NCBI GenBank assembly: GCA_003695745.1
Contig: RFHW01000063.1
Span: forward strand, 1 to 23,100
Source of the DNA: Methanobacteriota archaeon
GTDB lineage: Archaea; Hydrothermarchaeota; Hydrothermarchaeia; Hydrothermarchaeales; SZUA-236
Direction: 5' to 3'
DNA length: 23,100 nucleotides
Positions within the stretch are counted from its first letter, which is position 1. The number at the start of each line of letters is the position of its first letter. A program made the position numbers and the translations under genes. The notes under the pieces are model-generated. The model searched no databases, had not been told where the DNA came from, and saw only the letters and a program-made list of their open reading frames with translations. Positions 20,931-23,100 of this stretch are shown here, piece after piece.

Positions 20931-21887
20931 GTGCGCGGGCTCACAAAGGTCTTTGAAGGCGGGATACATGCATTAAGAGGCATTGATTTCCATATAAAGG
21001 ACGGCGAGATATTCGGTCTCTTAGGCCCCAACGGCGCTGGAAAGACGACCACCATAAACATCCTTGCCACGCTGCTGAAGCAAACCTCTGGAGAGGCCGT
21101 TGTAAACGGCTTTGACTGTCTTGAGGAGCCTCATAAGGTGCGCCAGAGCATCGGCATAGTATTTCAGGACCCCTCAAGCGACGACATGCTCACCGGGAGG
21201 GAGAACCTGCACCTCCACGGCCTCATGTACGGTCTCAGGAAGGCGGAGCGGGAGAAGCGGATAGAGGAGGTCCTGCGCCTTGTCGAGCTCACGGACCGGG
21301 CCGACGACAGGGTGCGGAGATACTCAGGCGGGATGCGCCGGCGCCTTGAGCTTGCGCGGGGGCTGCTCCATAAACCGAAGGTGCTCTTTCTGGACGAGCC
21401 CACCCTCGGCCTGGACCCGCAGTCCCGGGAGCACGTGTGGCGTTATATCGGGGGGCTTGTGGACGAAGGCGGTCTCTCCATCCTGCTCACAACCCATTAT
21501 ATGGAGGAGGCTGAAAAGCTCTGCCATCGCGTGGCCATAATAGACAGGGGCAAGATAATCGTGCTGGACACTCCGAAGGGTCTTACAGAGAGCGTGGGCG
21601 GCGACGTGGTGGCCCTGAAGACAGGCAACCCTGATGTGACGGCCCTTGCGGAGAAGGAGTATGTGCTGAGCATTGAGCAGAAGGAAGGCCTCCTCACGCT
21701 CACCGTAAGGGACGCAAAGCAGAACCTGCCTGAGATCCTCAGGCTGGCAGGCAGGGTGGAGTCTGTGGAGATGCACTCCCCCACACTGAACGATGTCTTC
21801 CTCCACTACACCGGGCGTGAGATCAGGGAGGGGCCTGAGGAAGGCGGATATGGCACGAGAATGATGATGAGCGTGAAGAGAAGATGA
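20931..21887 (+). CDS. ABC-2 exporter ATP-binding subunit (DrrA/CcmA-like)
   Basis: A 318-residue ABC ATPase. Walker A is GPNGAGKTT (32-40), the Q-loop FQDPSSDD, the signature YSGGMRRRLELA, Walker B KVLFLDEPTLGLD and the H-loop TTHYMEEAE; a DUF4162-like C-terminal part follows. It pairs with the ABC-2 permease downstream, whose ATG overlaps this stop (ATGA), as an efflux system for lipids, polysaccharide or hydrophobic compounds; the substrate is unknown. The start is uncertain. GTG 20931 has only a weak ribosome binding site. The five codons before it (ATC AAC ACG GTA GAG) look like the missing N-terminus of the family, with ATC where ATG would be expected, directly after the cysS TAG and in the same frame. 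Confidence 0.93.
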   Translation: MRGLTKVFEGGIHALRGIDFHIKDGEIFGLLGPNGAGKTTTINILATLLKQTSGEAVVNGFDCLEEPHKVRQSIGIVFQDPSSDDMLTGRENLHLHGLMYGLRKAEREKRIEEVLRLVELTDRADDRVRRYSGGMRRRLELARGLLHKPKVLFLDEPTLGLDPQSREHVWRYIGGLVDEGGLSILLTTHYMEEAEKLCHRVAIIDRGKIIVLDTPKGLTESVGGDVVALKTGNPDVTALAEKEYVLSIEQKEGLLTLTVRDAKQNLPEILRLAGRVESVEMHSPTLNDVFLHYTGREIREGPEEGGYGTRMMMSVKRR

Positions 21888-22636
21888 GCGAGCTCCTTGG
21901 ACTGTATGCCCTGTGGCTTCGAGAGGTCAAGGTCTATTCCAGAGAGCGCTCAAGGATAGCCTCGTCGGTCTTCACACCCATCCTCTGGCTCTTTGTCTTT
22001 GGCAAGGGCCTTGGCGCGACCATATCCATCGGCGGGCTGGCCTATGACATCTTCCTATACCCCGGCATCATAGCCATGTCCACCCTTTTCACCTCTCTCT
22101 TCTTCGGCGTCTACATCGTCTGGGACAAGCGCGTGGACTTCCTGAAGGAAGTGCTGGTATCCCCTCTTTCAAGGACAACGGTCTTCCTTGGCAAGGTCCT
22201 TGGCGGCATGACAGACACCATCATACAGGTCACGATCCTGCTCCTTCTGGCGCCTTTCCTTGGCATCTCCATAGGGCCTAGAACGATCGTCCTCATATAT
22301 GGGACGGTCTTCTTCCTCTCGCTGGGGATCGTGAGCATCGGCCTCATCATCGGGTCGGTGATGGAGAGCCCTGAGGGGTTCGGCCTTGTGGTGAGCTTTG
22401 TGGCATATCCCTTATTCTTCCTCTCAGGCGCCCTCTTCCCTATCTGGAACCTTCCGCCCTGGCTGCGCGCCTTCGTCATGCTCGATCCTGTTACATACGG
22501 CGTGGACGCCCTGCGCACGGTCATCCTTGGAGGTGGCGCAATCCCGCTGGAGGTGAGCTTCGCCGTTCTCACAGCCTTCTCAGCAGCGATGGTCTACATA
22601 GGCACAAAGGCCTTTGAAAGGATGAAGGCATATTGA
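21884..22636 (+). CDS. ABC-2 type permease (DrrB-like)
   Basis: A 250-residue membrane protein with about six helices: an N-terminal cytosolic stretch (LWLREVKVYSRERSRIASS), helices near 27-45, 55-80, 100-125, 135-160, 165-190 and 225-245, and the ABC-2 signature region PLFFLSGALFPIWNLPPWLR before the final helix. It forms the membrane channel of the exporter with the ATPase encoded immediately upstream, whose TGA overlaps this ATG. The gene converges on cobT with a gap of about 100 bases that shows no further gene. The substrate is unknown. Confidence 0.92.
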   Translation: MSELLGLYALWLREVKVYSRERSRIASSVFTPILWLFVFGKGLGATISIGGLAYDIFLYPGIIAMSTLFTSLFFGVYIVWDKRVDFLKEVLVSPLSRTTVFLGKVLGGMTDTIIQVTILLLLAPFLGISIGPRTIVLIYGTVFFLSLGIVSIGLIIGSVMESPEGFGLVVSFVAYPLFFLSGALFPIWNLPPWLRAFVMLDPVTYGVDALRTVILGGGAIPLEVSFAVLTAFSAAMVYIGTKAFERMKAY

Positions 22637-22735
22637 ATAGAACATATTGGGCGGAGTGTGCAGGCAATTGATCTGGCGCTGTTGCACTTCCAGAAGCGCT
22701 ATGCTGCAGCTCTCGGCGGGCTTGCCGTCATAGCC

Positions 22736-23100
22736 TCAGCCGCTTTTCTCGGACACGCCGGCCTCATCAAAGGTGGCCATCTCATCAAGGACCTTGCAGG
22801 CCGCCTCCACTATGGTTATGCCGAGGGCTGCGCCTGTGCCCTCTCCGAGGCGAAGCTCAAGGTCGAGCAGCGGTTTCAGCCCGAGGTGTTTTAAAACAGC
22901 TTTGTGGCCCTTTTCAACAGACTGATGAGCGGCTATCATGTAGTCCTTGGCCTGGGGTGCGATGGCTGCTGCAATGAGCGCCGCCGCCCCTGAGATATAG
23001 CCGTCTATGACCACCGGAACCCTGTTTGCTGCGGCGCCGAGGATGACACCGGCAAGGCCTCCGATCTCAAAGCCCCCGATCTTGGCAAGCACATCAACGC
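22736..23100 (-). CDS. cobT: Nicotinate-nucleotide-dimethylbenzimidazole phosphoribosyltransferase, C-terminal part
   Basis: The last 121 or so residues of a CobT protein; the 5' part lies beyond the right edge, and the frame is open to the last base. Recognisable family segments are [41 protein letters not shown], the catalytic-domain motif [15 protein letters not shown] and the closing [12 protein letters not shown]. CobT activates the lower-ligand base (alpha-ribazole phosphate formation) in cobalamin nucleotide-loop assembly. By eye this matches the common bacterial-type CobT better than the divergent archaeal type. With the CobD-like gene it is the second cobalamin gene in the window, though 15 kb away. 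Confidence 0.93.
   Translation of the reverse strand, partial: VDVLAKIGGFEIGGLAGVILGAAANRVPVVIDGYISGAAALIAAAIAPQAKDYMIAAHQSVEKGHKAVLKHLGLKPLLDLELRLGEGTGAALGITIVEAACKVLDEMATFDEAGVSEKSG

Noticed and set aside
1..23100. CRISPR arrays, rRNA or tRNA genes
   Set aside because: No regularly spaced repeats were seen, and no intergenic gap shows a tRNA-like cloverleaf pattern or rRNA-like sequence by eye.

Overview
The window looks archaeal, and most like a euryarchaeon of a methanogen-related lineage (methanogens, ANME, Syntrophoarchaeum or Archaeoglobi type). It encodes F420-dependent methylene-tetrahydromethanopterin dehydrogenase (Mtd), an FrhB/FpoF-type F420 oxidoreductase subunit, a threonine-phosphate decarboxylase with a cysteine-rich tail, an ArlI/FlaI-type secretion ATPase, short archaeal-type PheT and a GPN-loop GTPase. 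Most promoters are TATA boxes 25-35 bases upstream of the start codon, so many transcripts are probably leaderless. The genes are G+C-rich. Two stretches are clearly richer in A+T: the left edge and the toxin cassette near 5.7-6.3 kb. The exact lineage cannot be fixed from the sequence alone.

Layout. 1-246 is the end of an unrecognised membrane protein. 426-2346 (minus) is a two-gene unit, frhB-like then mtd. 2714-3118 is a DUF302 protein, followed by a membrane-anchored DsbA-like protein (minus). 3976-5649 is trpD-trpF. 5713-6331 is a PIN-domain toxin-like cassette flanked by a perfect 32-bp direct repeat. 6349-9083 (minus) is the ATPase followed by the CobD-like enzyme, overlapping by 4 bases. 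9162-11058 is a HAD phosphatase and a PfkB kinase, then a CBS-domain protein. 11695-15803 (minus) is a run of four genes: M42 aminopeptidase, GPN GTPase, TrkA-N/Usp protein and CPA2 antiporter. 16023-16214 is a cold-shock protein, followed by a GalT-family enzyme (minus) divergent from pheT, a small AT-rich ORF, a three-cluster Fe-S protein (minus), cysS, an ABC-2 exporter pair, and the end of cobT (minus) at the right edge.

How they work together. mtd and frhB belong to C1/F420 metabolism, and the stand-alone Fe-S protein fits the same redox economy. CobD-like and CobT are both in cobalamin nucleotide-loop assembly. The TrkA-N/Usp protein lies 2 bases upstream of the antiporter and is probably its cytoplasmic gate.

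The two strongest observations are as follows. (1) The FrhB-like protein has its domains in circularly permuted order: FrhB C-terminal domain, then 4Fe-4S motifs, then FrhB N-terminal domain. A strong ribosome binding site places its start exactly at the domain boundary. (2) The PIN cassette sits between two copies of a 32-bp sequence that encodes the 3' ends of both trpF and the convergent cobD-like gene. Removing one copy plus the insert on paper restores two intact genes overlapping tail to tail, with the CobD-like protein unchanged in length.
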